A stretch of 38,267 nucleotides of DNA. It comes from a virus. Location: positions 1 to 38,267 of the IMG/VR virus record IMGVR_UViG_3300020438_000109. One strand, written 5' to 3'. This document shows, one piece after another, positions 1 through 7,434 of the stretch (the stretch's first letter is position 1; each line of letters begins with the position of its first letter). Position numbers and translations under genes: made by a program. The notes under the pieces were generated by a model. The model searched no databases. It had not been told where the DNA came from and saw only the letters and a program-made list of their open reading frames with translations.

Positions 1-173
1 ACTTGGACAAGATGCAGGCAAGAAGCCCAGAAGGACGCGCAGCTGCGGCTGATGCTGATGTTGTTATGACAGTAACACCGGATTCATCGCCCGAACTTGA
101 TTCTGAGTTTATTAAAAAAACCAACCAGCGCAGCACCAAAAACATCAAGAACCTTCAACAAAAACGCAAATAA
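1..173 (+). CDS. C-terminal end of an unknown protein (partial)
   Basis: An open frame enters from the left edge (first complete codon at 3) and ends with TAA at 171-173. The visible 56 residues are hydrophilic. They begin LDKMQARSPEGRAAADADVV and end in a lysine- and asparagine-rich tail (KNIKNLQQKRK). I see no motif that identifies it. The reading frame, the stop just before a strong promoter and the shared strand make it a credible gene end; the function is unknown. Confidence 0.6.
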   Translation, partial: LDKMQARSPEGRAAAADADVVMTVTPDSSPELDSEFIKKTNQRSTKNIKNLQQKRK

Positions 174-177
174 GCAC

Positions 178-206
178 TTGACAACGAAACCCTAGGGTGA
201 TATGAT
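178..206 (+). promoter_or_regulatory. Sigma70-type promoter with extended -10
   Basis: TTGACA at 178-183 is a perfect -35 hexamer. A 17-nt spacer follows, then TATGAT at 201-206 (five of six matches to TATAAT), preceded by TG one base upstream (198-199), an extended -10. It lies in the only gap before the small membrane peptide and the recombination nuclease, so it probably drives both using unmodified host RNA polymerase. Confidence 0.8.
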
Positions 207-227
207 ATAGTATAGAAGAGGGAACAT

Positions 228-323
228 ATGCTTGAATTTGTGGCAGATACATTTGTAAAAGCGTTTATTATTTACACAGGCTGGTACGGATTCAACGCCT
301 TCTTCTGGATGATGTTAAACTAG
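228..323 (+). CDS. Small membrane peptide, 31 aa
   Basis: The ATG at 228 follows a purine-rich AGAAGAGGGA ribosome-binding stretch and lies about 20 nt downstream of the -10 element. The product (MLEFVADTFVKAFIIYTGWY, then GFNAFFWMMLN) is almost entirely hydrophobic and aromatic, long enough for one membrane pass at about residues 8-29. Its TAG stop is part of the TAGGAG ribosome-binding site of the next gene, suggesting translational coupling. I do not recognise a family. It could be a small inner-membrane peptide of the early region; a short leader peptide is the alternative. Confidence 0.5.
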   Translation: MLEFVADTFVKAFIIYTGWYGFNAFFWMMLN

Positions 324-331
324 GAGAATTT

Positions 332-3300
332 GTGAGCATTAAAATTGCGCACGTATCGGATATCCATGTCCGAAAATTGAAGTACCATAAAGAGTACCGT
401 GCAGTATTTGAGCAGCTTTATAAAAAGCTGAAAGAAGAAAAACCAGATATTATCGTCAATACCGGTGATACCTTTCATACAAAATTGGACTTAAGTCCAG
501 AAGCCATCAGAATGATGAGTGAGTTGTTTGTCGGTTTAGCCGATATTGCGCCTTACCATATGATTCTCGGTAATCATGATATGAATCTAAAGAATAGTGG
601 TAGACTAGATGCTATATCACCTATTGTAGATTATCTTGAGCACCCGAATATACACTTTCATAAGTACGCATCAGTAGTGGAGGTAGCCGATGGTATCGAT
701 TTGCATGTTTTATCTATTGTGGATCCAGAGAACTGGAAAAAAGATCTTCCAGAAGATCGTGTTAACATTGCCCTATATCATGGCTCTGTTGTTGGCTCGG
801 TCACAGACACTGGCTGGATGATGACTCATGGGGATATCTCGCTAGATGAACTTGAGAAGTATGACTACGCCATGCTTGGAGATATTCACAAGACAGATCA
901 AAAAGTAGACAACGAAGGACGCGCCAAGTACCCCGGCTCCCTTGTTCAACAGAACCATGGAGAGTCAAACGATAAGGGCTACCTTATATGGGATATTGAA
1001 AACAAGAACACGTGGTCTACGCGCCATGTTTCGCTTACTAACCCCAAGCCGTTTATTACTATCGAGCTTACTCGCAAGGGTAGAATGCCAAAGAATATTT
1101 CTATTCCGCTTGGTGCACGCTTGCGGCTCGTTAGCAATAACAATTTGCCGTTGGACATAATGCGCCGCGCCGTAGATATTGCGAAACACAGGTTTAAGCC
1201 AGAAAGTATATCATTCTTGAACAGGGCTTCTGGCGATCGTGGCTCGGTCGAAGGCTTGACCGATGGACTGAGAACCGAAAACCTACGCGACATAGACGTG
1301 CAGGAAGAGCTTATCGATGAATATTTGGTTGAGTACCAAGTACCTGCAGAGACTATGGAAAAGGTATGCGAATTAAATAAGAAATACAACAAAATAGTCG
1401 AGGACAATGAAGATGTATCAAGAAATATTAATTGGAAGCTCATTGATTTTGAGTTTGATAATTTGTTTAATTATGGCGAAGGCAATAGCGTCAATTTTGA
1501 AGAGCTAAGCGGTATTGTCGGTATCTTCGGTAAAAACTTTAGTGGTAAAAGTAGTATCATCGATGGAGTTTTGTGGACGCTGTTTAACACAACATCAAAG
1601 AATGAACGTAAGAACCTAAATGTAATCAATCAGAATAAAGAAGAATGCCGCGGCATCGTTAAAATTCAAATTGACGATCGCATCTTTACTGTGGAGAGAA
1701 GAGCTAAGAAGTACACGAAGAGACTTAAAGGCGAAGAAACACAAGAAGCTAAAACAGACTTGAATTTTGAGGTGTTTGATCCGGTCATGGGAGAAGTAGT
1801 CTCACTAAACGGGACTACGAGAACCCAAACAGACGCGAACATTCGCAAGCAGTTCGGTACCTTAGAAGACTTTTCAGTATCGTCGTTATCGTCGCAGCAC
1901 GGCGCCCTAGCCTTTATCGATGAGGGCTCGACACGACGTAAAGAAATCATAGCCAAGTTCTTAGATCTAGAGCTTTTTGAACAAAAATTTAAATTAGCCA
2001 AAGAAGACTCTGTTGACCTTAAGGGCGCCTTAAAGAGACTAGAAACCAAGAATTTTGATGAAGATATTCAAGATACCGCAGCCATGTTATCCACAACCAA
2101 AGTCAACCTCACGACGCAAAGAGATAAGTGTGACAATTCAAAAGATGAACTAACATTGTTGGCTAGCAGTTGTGTTGAAATACAAGCAAAGATTGATTCG
2201 ATACCTGCCGAGATTATTGATATTGTTAACATCACAAAACAAATTAGACACAAAGAAAATAATATCACGTCTTTGATGCTGAAGGTTGGTAAAGATGAAG
2301 AAACACTCAAAATTAAGCAAGGCTTGTATGAGAGAGTAATTGAGTTTATTGAGAATTTTGAACTTGACAAGCATAGAAAAACTAAGCAGCAAATTGATTC
2401 AAAAAAAGAACTACTCAGCGAACATGAATCTCAAATAGAACATCTTAACGGAGAGTACGATTATATCCTCAAGAAAGAAAAATTACTTCAAGAACACAAA
2501 TATGATCCAGACTGCAGTTATTGCTGTGAAAATGAGTTTGTAAAAGAAGCGCATCACGCTGTACTTAACAAAACAAAAATTGAAAGAGAGCAGCATGCTG
2601 TCCTGAGTTTTGTAAGAGAGATAGGGCAGCAAATTGAGAAGCTAGAGCCAGTACATGTTGAAGCTATGCTTGATAGATTTGATAAGATGAAAGAGAGTAA
2701 AAACGTCGTTTCTGCTACAATTGCTGATTTGAATCTTGAAATAGAGAGAACAAAAAACTCAATCTTAACAGCGAAAAACGAGCTTTCTGAATTAACTATA
2801 TTAAGAGACGAATACGAAGAGAATAAAGAAGCAATTGAAAATCTTGAAACGTTGGTCACGGAACTAAACAACTGCCACTATTCGATTGAGCAAACTAAAA
2901 AGAATATTGTAACTTGCGACAAATCGACCCTGGAGCTGGTCAAGTTACTTGGTTCACAGGAACAAAAATTATTAAACCTAAAAGAGCAAAAGCAAGAATA
3001 CCAAGACCTACAAACTGAATTTGCGGCATATGACTTGTATATGAGATGTATGCACCCCAACGGCATCGCTTACGACGTTATCAAGAAGAAGATACCCGTT
3101 ATCAACTCTGAGATTGCCAAGGTGTTAGCAAACATCGTAGACTTCGAAGTCTTTTTTGAGGCTACTGGAAATAAATTTGATATCTCAATCAAGCACCCTC
3201 AATACGATGAGAGACCAATTGAGATGGCTTCCGGCGCCGAGAAATCATTGTCCGCAATGGCCATTCGATTAGCGTTGCTTGGAGTATCTTCCTTGCCCAC

Positions 3301-3499
3301 CGGTGACTTATTCATTCTTGACGAACCTGGGACGGCTTTGGATGAAGACAATATGTCGGGCTTTATTCAGATTTTGGAACTAATTAAGGTATATTTCAAG
3401 AATGTCTTGTTGATCTCGCACCTTGATTCTCTTAAGGATTGTGTTGACATGCAAATCGTAATTGAAAAGAAAGACGGATACGCAAGAGTAAATCAATAG
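332..3499 (+). CDS. Fused SbcD-SbcC (Mre11-Rad50; T4 gp47-gp46) recombination nuclease
   Basis: This 1055-residue protein combines both subunits of the phage recombination exonuclease, which resects DNA ends for recombination-dependent replication and helps degrade host DNA. Residues 1 to about 365 are a calcineurin-type metallophosphatase: D10-x-H12, GD at 45-46, GNHD at 80-83, H150 and GDIH at 183-186. Residues about 366-1055 are an SMC/Rad50 ATPase: Walker A G400KNFSGKS407, long coiled coil, zinc-hook cysteines C728-x-x-C731 with an extra C732, ABC signature SGAEK at 967-971, Walker B LFILDEP at 993-999 and an H-loop (LLISHLD). The start is GTG at 332 behind TAGGAG. In T4 and most bacteria the two halves are separate genes, nuclease first, so this looks like an in-frame fusion in the same order. 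No frameshift is seen and all key motifs are intact. Confidence 0.93.
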   Translation: MSIKIAHVSDIHVRKLKYHKEYRAVFEQLYKKLKEEKPDIIVNTGDTFHTKLDLSPEAIRMMSELFVGLADIAPYHMILGNHDMNLKNSGRLDAISPIVDYLEHPNIHFHKYASVVEVADGIDLHVLSIVDPENWKKDLPEDRVNIALYHGSVVGSVTDTGWMMTHGDISLDELEKYDYAMLGDIHKTDQKVDNEGRAKYPGSLVQQNHGESNDKGYLIWDIENKNTWSTRHVSLTNPKPFITIELTRKGRMPKNISIPLGARLRLVSNNNLPLDIMRRAVDIAKHRFKPESISFLNRASGDRGSVEGLTDGLRTENLRDIDVQEELIDEYLVEYQVPAETMEKVCELNKKYNKIVEDNEDVSRNINWKLIDFEFDNLFNYGEGNSVNFEELSGIVGIFGKNFSGKSSIIDGVLWTLFNTTSKNERKNLNVINQNKEECRGIVKIQIDDRIFTVERRAKKYTKRLKGEETQEAKTDLNFEVFDPVMGEVVSLNGTTRTQTDANIRKQFGTLEDFSVSSLSSQHGALAFIDEGSTRRKEIIAKFLDLELFEQKFKLAKEDSVDLKGALKRLETKNFDEDIQDTAAMLSTTKVNLTTQRDKCDNSKDELTLLASSCVEIQAKIDSIPAEIIDIVNITKQIRHKENNITSLMLKVGKDEETLKIKQGLYERVIEFIENFELDKHRKTKQQIDSKKELLSEHESQIEHLNGEYDYILKKEKLLQEHKYDPDCSYCCENEFVKEAHHAVLNKTKIEREQHAVLSFVREIGQQIEKLEPVHVEAMLDRFDKMKESKNVVSATIADLNLEIERTKNSILTAKNELSELTILRDEYEENKEAIENLETLVTELNNCHYSIEQTKKNIVTCDKSTLELVKLLGSQEQKLLNLKEQKQEYQDLQTEFAAYDLYMRCMHPNGIAYDVIKKKIPVINSEIAKVLANIVDFEVFFEATGNKFDISIKHPQYDERPIEMASGAEKSLSAMAIRLALLGVSSLPTGDLFILDEPGTALDEDNMSGFIQILELIKVYFKNVLLISHLDSLKDCVDMQIVIEKKDGYARVNQ

Positions 3500-3510
3500 G
3501 AGATTGCAAA

Positions 3511-3867
3511 GTGAAAATTAGTAAGTCGCAACTTAAACAAATTATCAAGGAAGAGATAAAAGAGGCTATTAACTTCGACGCCCCCGCGGGTCAAAGCGTT
3601 TACGAACCAGAGCCCGAACCAGAGAAGTACCCGGATCAGTCAGAGCCTTATGATCCCTTCTACAACGACGATGTTGAGGTTGATAAGGCGAAACTTGCCG
3701 CAGATATGAAAAACGCATTGAAATATTTTAGCGCAGATCAGATTGCGAGTTCACTTGAGAGCGGTCTTGAGTATATGGGGCGCCCCGGCAAAGAAGCTTT
3801 CATTGAGATTTCTCAGATCTTTGCTGAACTTGGCAAACCACATCACGGAAAGCATCAAGATAACTAA
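3511..3867 (+). CDS. Small acidic protein with N-terminal LKQIIKEE tag, 118 aa
   Basis: It starts at GTG 3511 behind TAGGAG (3497-3502), which overlaps the stop of the nuclease gene. The N-terminus MKISKSQLKQIIKEEIKEAI is a charged helix that recurs almost unchanged in the proteins starting at 5217 and 7435. An acidic, proline-rich linker (residues about 25-50, EPEPEPEKYPDQSEPYDP) follows, then a helical C-terminal half with Ala and Glu. I recognise no enzyme motif. The I-K-E sequence in the tag fits the (I/L)xE cleavage rule of T4-type prohead protease, so a packaged internal head protein is my inference, not an established function. Confidence 0.7.
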   Translation: MKISKSQLKQIIKEEIKEAINFDAPAGQSVYEPEPEPEKYPDQSEPYDPFYNDDVEVDKAKLAADMKNALKYFSADQIASSLESGLEYMGRPGKEAFIEISQIFAELGKPHHGKHQDN

Positions 3868-3899
3868 GTATGAATGGATTGGCAACATAGGAGATTATA

Positions 3900-4280
3900 A
3901 TGGCTAGAAGAAAAAACACAAAAAGAATTGACCCTCGTTACTTTTTGAGCGAGACGACAAATAGAGATGAACTTGAAGAAGGTTTCTCCGGCGGAGATTA
4001 CTCCGACGCAGACAGCACCGCCCGCGCAATGGGAAGAAGTGACTCACAGGCAAGTACATCGTCAGGTGCCAGAGTCCCAGAAAAGTATCAAGCTCTTGCC
4101 GATAAACTGATTCAACAGGGCGGTGATGCTCGCAAAGTAGAACAGACGATTAGTGCTTGTCAAGAAGAGGGACTTAGGGGAGAAAAGTTGGCTTTTGAAA
4201 AGTGTATGGTACGAAAAGACACTTCTAGTAGGTATGCGATGATGGACTTGGGAATGATCCCACAGCAACAAGGTAGCTAA
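3900..4280 (+). CDS. Unknown small hydrophilic protein, 126 aa
   Basis: The ATG at 3900 has a good ribosome-binding site (AGGAGATT at 3890-3897). The N-terminus is basic (MARRKNTKRIDPRYFL), followed by an acidic segment with LEEG and a Ser/Gly/Asp-rich linker to about residue 60. The second half is helical and contains two cysteines spaced by about 16 residues (SACQEEG...FEKCMV), which could pair or bind a metal. No family was recognised. It sits in a run of small genes between the nuclease and terminase. The LSE and LEE sequences near the N-terminus are possible prohead-protease sites, but that is speculative. Confidence 0.65.
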   Translation: MARRKNTKRIDPRYFLSETTNRDELEEGFSGGDYSDADSTARAMGRSDSQASTSSGARVPEKYQALADKLIQQGGDARKVEQTISACQEEGLRGEKLAFEKCMVRKDTSSRYAMMDLGMIPQQQGS

Positions 4281-4282
4281 AA

Positions 4283-4873
4283 GTGAAGAAACTATTTGAA
4301 AATTGGCGAAAGCACACAAACGAAGCAGCATACGAACCCGGCCGTGCTGTCCCCCGGTACCGTACCGGCGAAGAACGCCCGCAACCCGAGATGGCTGAAA
4401 AAGAAGCGATGGAAGACTTGGCTGAAAAGTTTGGTGTTGAAGTTGAATTTAGTACCACCAAAGAGGGCACCCCCACCGCTATTGTAACTTTTGAAGATGG
4501 CGAGCAAATGGGATATAGTGATGAAGAAGAGATGTATCAAGACTTAGCGCAGAGGCGCGAAATGAACGAAGGCGCCGAATTAAAGATCCCAGTCGAGAGA
4601 TACGATACTTTTAAAAGAAAAATCGAACAGTGGGGTATGTTGTTCAATAAATTTACCGGATATACAAGAGACTTGAATCATCCGGAGTTTGATCAAAAAA
4701 CTGAAGGCCGCAGAATAGTTAGAATGGCTCATGAGCTTGAGAGTCAATTTAGAAAGATTATGAAAGAATTTGATTTTGACGCTAAATCTTATGAAGATGA
4801 GCGTTTCGCACAGCGTAAAAAGCTCGATAGGTTTGATGGAGATCATAAATTTTTCACGGAAGAAGAATCTTGA
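4283..4873 (+). CDS. Unknown protein with LFENWRKHTNEA N-terminus, 196 aa
   Basis: GTG start at 4283, only 2 nt after the preceding stop; the ribosome-binding stretch AAGG lies inside the end of the previous gene. The short helical N-terminus (MKKLFENWRKHTNEAAYEPG) resembles in layout the T4 capsid-targeting peptide, which has about ten residues, aromatic and basic, followed by an acidic residue and Ala. The rest is a charged alpha/beta region containing FGVEVEFSTTKEGTPTAIVTF and a helical C-terminus with many acidic and aromatic residues. I do not recognise a domain. Packaging into the head is an inference from the N-terminus alone. Confidence 0.65.
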   Translation: MKKLFENWRKHTNEAAYEPGRAVPRYRTGEERPQPEMAEKEAMEDLAEKFGVEVEFSTTKEGTPTAIVTFEDGEQMGYSDEEEMYQDLAQRREMNEGAELKIPVERYDTFKRKIEQWGMLFNKFTGYTRDLNHPEFDQKTEGRRIVRMAHELESQFRKIMKEFDFDAKSYEDERFAQRKKLDRFDGDHKFFTEEES

Positions 4874-4914
4874 GAAGAAAAAAATGACTTAGTTAAAGTC
4901 AAAAGGAAACAAAA

Positions 4915-5220
4915 ATGAATTGGTTAAAAACATTATGGGGTCAGATAGTCAACAAGACATCTGCTGCTACACAATTGCAAGAAGCTATCCCAGTTGAGGT
5001 AGAAGAGAGTGAATCAGTAATAGAGATATTCGAAAGAATTTGTACAGAGGCCGGCCTTGGTAGTAAATTTACCGAAGGCCTAGGCGCTAGTGAGAAATTT
5101 GTTGAATGGTACGATGGGCCCGCCGAGGAATCTGCCATCCGTGAATCTCTCGCAGAATTTAAAACTGTTCATCCCAGCATCAATGCAAAGATGACTTCAG
5201 CGATGGGGGTTTCGAAATGA
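4915..5220 (+). CDS. Unknown small acidic protein, 101 aa
   Basis: ATG at 4915 behind AAAGGAAA. The sequence starts MNWLKTLWGQIVNKTSAATQ, an amphipathic segment with two tryptophans that could lie on a membrane, followed by a strongly acidic stretch (EVEESESVIEIFERI) and a predicted helical C-terminus. Its stop overlaps the next start by 4 nt (ATGA at 5217-5220), so the two are translationally coupled. No family recognised. Confidence 0.6.
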   Translation: MNWLKTLWGQIVNKTSAATQLQEAIPVEVEESESVIEIFERICTEAGLGSKFTEGLGASEKFVEWYDGPAEESAIRESLAEFKTVHPSINAKMTSAMGVSK

Positions 5221-5504
5221 GAATCACTAAATTACAACTTAAAAAAATTATCAGTGAAGAAGTTGACGCGCTTGTAGAGAGTGACCAAAATATAAATGAA
5301 GGTGTCGAACAGCTTACTCCTGAAAATATAGAATTGCTATTTAATGTTATGAAAAAAATGGCCACTGAGCCGGCAATTGTCTCCGCACTCGGCGCCGGCG
5401 GTATGCTGGCAGCAATCGAACAGATTAAAGGTAGAATAAAAGCTTCACTCGGTTCTGAAATAACTGAACCAACCACAACATCTGAGCCCGCAGGAATAGA
5501 ATAG
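5217..5504 (+). CDS. Small protein with N-terminal LKKIISEE tag, 95 aa
   Basis: It begins within the ATGA overlap with the preceding gene. The first 15 residues, MRITKLQLKKIISEE, match the tag of the 3511 and 7435 proteins position by position (basic-I-S/T-K-x-x-L-K-x-I-I-x-E-E). An acidic stretch follows, then a central hydrophobic, Gly/Ala-rich helix (about residues 48-75, AIVSALGAGGMLAAIEQI) and a Thr/Pro-rich tail. The hydrophobic helix could insert into a membrane. No known family; an internal head protein cleaved after IISE is one possibility. Confidence 0.65.
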   Translation: MRITKLQLKKIISEEVDALVESDQNINEGVEQLTPENIELLFNVMKKMATEPAIVSALGAGGMLAAIEQIKGRIKASLGSEITEPTTTSEPAGIE

Positions 5505-5513
5505 GAAGTAACA

Positions 5514-5714
5514 ATGATGGCAAAAGCACAGGCATTCTTGGATACTTGGATTTCAAAGCTTACTTCGCGTAAGCTTATGGTCTGGCTTACTGCAACCGGC
5601 CTTACATTAGCCGGCCACGTCACTAGCGAAGATTGGGTAATTATTTCAGCAATCTATATTGGCGGTCAAACTGTCATTGATGGTATCAGTAGGTTGCGAG
5701 GTTACAATGGTTAG
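5514..5714 (+). CDS. Holin-like small membrane protein, 66 aa
   Basis: The start is ATG 5514 (or ATG 5517) behind AGGAAG. After an amphipathic N-terminal helix, two hydrophobic segments are visible: about residues 22-39 (MVWLTATGLTLAGHV) and 42-60 (WVIISAIYIGGQTVIDGI). A basic turn and tail follow (RLRGYNG). Two short membrane spans in a protein of this size, directly upstream of a spanin-like gene, suggest a class II-type holin that permeabilises the inner membrane at lysis. The role is inferred from size, topology and neighbour, not from sequence identity. No endolysin gene is present in the window. Confidence 0.55.
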   Translation: MMAKAQAFLDTWISKLTSRKLMVWLTATGLTLAGHVTSEDWVIISAIYIGGQTVIDGISRLRGYNG

Positions 5715-6090
5715 AACCCGATTGCTGGAGTTTGCGCTCAAGAACTGGAAAGCGATATTAATTGTATTGCTCAGTCTTGTTGTTACTATGAAAAGTCGAC
5801 ATGATTACAGTCTTATGCAAAAAGCATACGAAACACAAAACGAATCGTATCAAGCTCAAATCGATGGATTGAAAGAAATCCACAAACAAGAGATACGAGA
5901 AAAACAATTACTAATGGAGAACCACATGGAATCAATTGCAGCCATCGAAGAGGAATATGAAAACGCCCTCCAGATGATTAAGCAGTTAAGAGAAGATAAA
6001 CAAGGTCAGTATAAAAACAAGTTTAATCACGATCGAGAACAACTGATTAAAGATATAGAAAGTAAATTCGGGATTCAATATGCTCCTTAA
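5707..6090 (+). CDS. Membrane-anchored coiled-coil protein, inner-spanin-like, 127 aa
   Basis: I chose ATG 5707, which overlaps the end of the holin-like gene by 8 nt and has AGGTTGCGAGG upstream. The frame is open further upstream, but that part only shadows the previous gene. Residues about 13-28 form one membrane anchor (WKAILIVLLSLVVTM) with positive charges before it. The remaining hundred residues are a continuous Glu/Lys/Gln coiled coil. An N-terminal anchor with a periplasmic coiled coil is the layout of Rz-type inner spanins, which join the inner and outer membranes during lysis. The overlap with a secreted partner gene at 6080 supports this; sequence identity was not tested. Confidence 0.55.
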   Translation: MVRTRLLEFALKNWKAILIVLLSLVVTMKSRHDYSLMQKAYETQNESYQAQIDGLKEIHKQEIREKQLLMENHMESIAAIEEEYENALQMIKQLREDKQGQYKNKFNHDREQLIKDIESKFGIQYAP

Positions 6091-6502
6091 TCTACTTTTA
6101 ATGCTTACCCTTACCGCGAACGCTACCGAGCCAGCGAAATTTACGATACTTCAATATAAGGCACCAGCACCATTTGAGGGTGTCCTGTTTGATAGCAATG
6201 CGATGTCAAAAATTTTAGCTGACTATGATTTGGCGACATACTCATGCGATACAAAAACTAAATATCAACTGGATATTCAAGCCGAAGAGTACGATTACAA
6301 ATTAAAAGATCTGTCAATAGAACATAAAGCCTTGACTGATGAATACGATTTGTTTATAATGCAGAAGGACAAGGAAATTGATTTTCTAGCAAGTGCCCTA
6401 AAAAAAACATCACCCCAGTACAAATGGCTGTACTTTGCTGGGGGGATTGTGCTCGGAACAGCCGCTTCATATGGAGCATACAAAACCCTAAATGAAAGAT
6501 AA
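6080..6502 (+). CDS. Secreted coiled-coil protein with C-terminal membrane segment, 140 aa
   Basis: ATG 6080 overlaps the spanin-like gene by 11 nt. Residues 1-16 are a hydrophobic signal peptide ending ANATEP, with likely cleavage after ANA. No cysteine follows, so it is not a lipoprotein. A conserved-looking stretch, KAPAPFEGVLFD, comes next, then an acidic coiled-coil region (about 55-105) and a hydrophobic C-terminal segment (about 114-135, WLYFAGGIVLGTAASYGAY). The overlap with an inner-spanin-like gene makes it a candidate lysis partner, but an outer spanin should carry a lipobox, which is missing. It may instead be an unrelated exported protein. Confidence 0.55.
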   Translation: MLLNLLLMLTLTANATEPAKFTILQYKAPAPFEGVLFDSNAMSKILADYDLATYSCDTKTKYQLDIQAEEYDYKLKDLSIEHKALTDEYDLFIMQKDKEIDFLASALKKTSPQYKWLYFAGGIVLGTAASYGAYKTLNER

Positions 6503-6869
6503 AAGTTTAAATCAGATAGCTGCAATAGAAAAAGCCATAAAAGAAAAGTATGGCGATGAGGCTATAGCAAACCCCAAAGCGTTTTGGGACGAAGAAAAAG
6601 AAAAAGACTATCTTAAGCAAATGAAAGAGTTTTATTCAAAAACTTCAAAAAATTTAGAGCGTGAAGATAAAATTGACGTAAATGGTATAAAGGTTACAAA
6701 AAAACTACTTAATAAAGAACCTCGCAAAAATTGTCCTGTCTGCGGAAAGTTTCCAAAGAAATCTATGGATGATGTCTGTTTAGTCAAATTTGAATGTTGC
6801 AATACTTGTTACGTCAAATTTGTTGAAGATAGAGAAGAGCGCTGGGAACAAGGTTGGAGACCAAATTAA
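6492..6869 (+). CDS. Zinc-ribbon protein of unknown role, 125 aa
   Basis: ATG 6492 overlaps the previous gene by 11 nt. The N-terminal 75 residues are helical and highly charged. The C-terminal half holds a cysteine cluster: CPVCGKFPKK, then a C in DDVC, then CCNTCYVKF. This could supply four zinc ligands (CxxC plus CxxC) in a ribbon of about 35 residues, followed by an acidic, tryptophan-containing tail. Such ribbons bind nucleic acid or proteins. Its place a few hundred bases before the terminase gene gives no firm clue. Confidence 0.6.
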   Translation: MKDKSLNQIAAIEKAIKEKYGDEAIANPKAFWDEEKEKDYLKQMKEFYSKTSKNLEREDKIDVNGIKVTKKLLNKEPRKNCPVCGKFPKKSMDDVCLVKFECCNTCYVKFVEDREERWEQGWRPN

Positions 6870-6884
6870 AAAAGGATAAATATA

Positions 6885-7433
6885 ATGGCAACAGTTTACG
6901 AAATAGTACAAGGCCTGTCACAAGCCGCAGCAAATGCCTACGACGGTGCACTTGACGAAAATGAAGAACCTATCAAAACAGGACTTAATAGGGAAAATGG
7001 TGATCCGATTCTTGACAGAAGAGTTATCGATGGCTTTAAAGTCAAATTTTCCGGAAACATTATGCACCTGACTTATATGTCAGAAGTTCAATTGAAAAAG
7101 GTTCACCAAAATGGATTTGAAGACGAAGTAGTATCTACGATGACTGACGTTGTAAAATTTTTAAAGAAAGAATATCGCAAGATTATGGGCGAAACCGTCT
7201 CATTAACACAGGTGGAAGAGCCCGATATAAAAATTGAAAGCTCTTCGAATGTTCGTTCCTGGTTAACAGCAGTCCAGTCTTTCACGATTGGTGGTTTAAA
7301 CGAAGATATGAACAATGATAATTCAGACAACAAACCCCCAACAGAATCTTGGCAAGATTTTATGTCACAAGGTGGTTGGAATGGGTCTGGAGGAAAACGT
7401 CCACAAAACGATACCAGAAAAAAGGAATCGTAA
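6885..7433 (+). CDS. Unknown protein upstream of terminase, 182 aa
   Basis: ATG 6885 with AAAAGGA 12 nt upstream. Residues 1-130 look like a compact alpha/beta domain: a helix with YEIVQGLSQAAANAYDGA, a strand region FKVKFSGNIMHLTYMSEVQL, and a helix STMTDVVKFLKKEYRKIMG. The last 45 residues are a low-complexity Asn/Gly/Pro/Lys tail. I do not recognise it. In T4 the small terminase (gp16) lies immediately upstream of gp17. This and the following gene occupy that place, but neither shows features I can assign to gp16. Confidence 0.6.
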   Translation: MATVYEIVQGLSQAAANAYDGALDENEEPIKTGLNRENGDPILDRRVIDGFKVKFSGNIMHLTYMSEVQLKKVHQNGFEDEVVSTMTDVVKFLKKEYRKIMGETVSLTQVEEPDIKIESSSNVRSWLTAVQSFTIGGLNEDMNNDNSDNKPPTESWQDFMSQGGWNGSGGKRPQNDTRKKES

Positions 7434-7434
7434 G

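Noticed and set aside
979-2049. Minus-strand open frames under the SbcD-SbcC fusion (979-1443 and 1666-2049)
   Set aside because: Ser-rich shadow translations of a clear + strand gene; no independent signal.
6872-6882. ATAAATATA resembling a T4 late promoter
   Set aside because: It lies 3-11 nt before the start codon of the 6885 gene, too close to leave a 5' leader with the ribosome-binding site. AT-rich spacer is the simpler reading.
7315-7434. Upstream extension of the LKQIIIEE-tagged protein
   Set aside because: It overlaps the preceding gene, and the tag shared with the other proteins begins exactly at ATG 7435.
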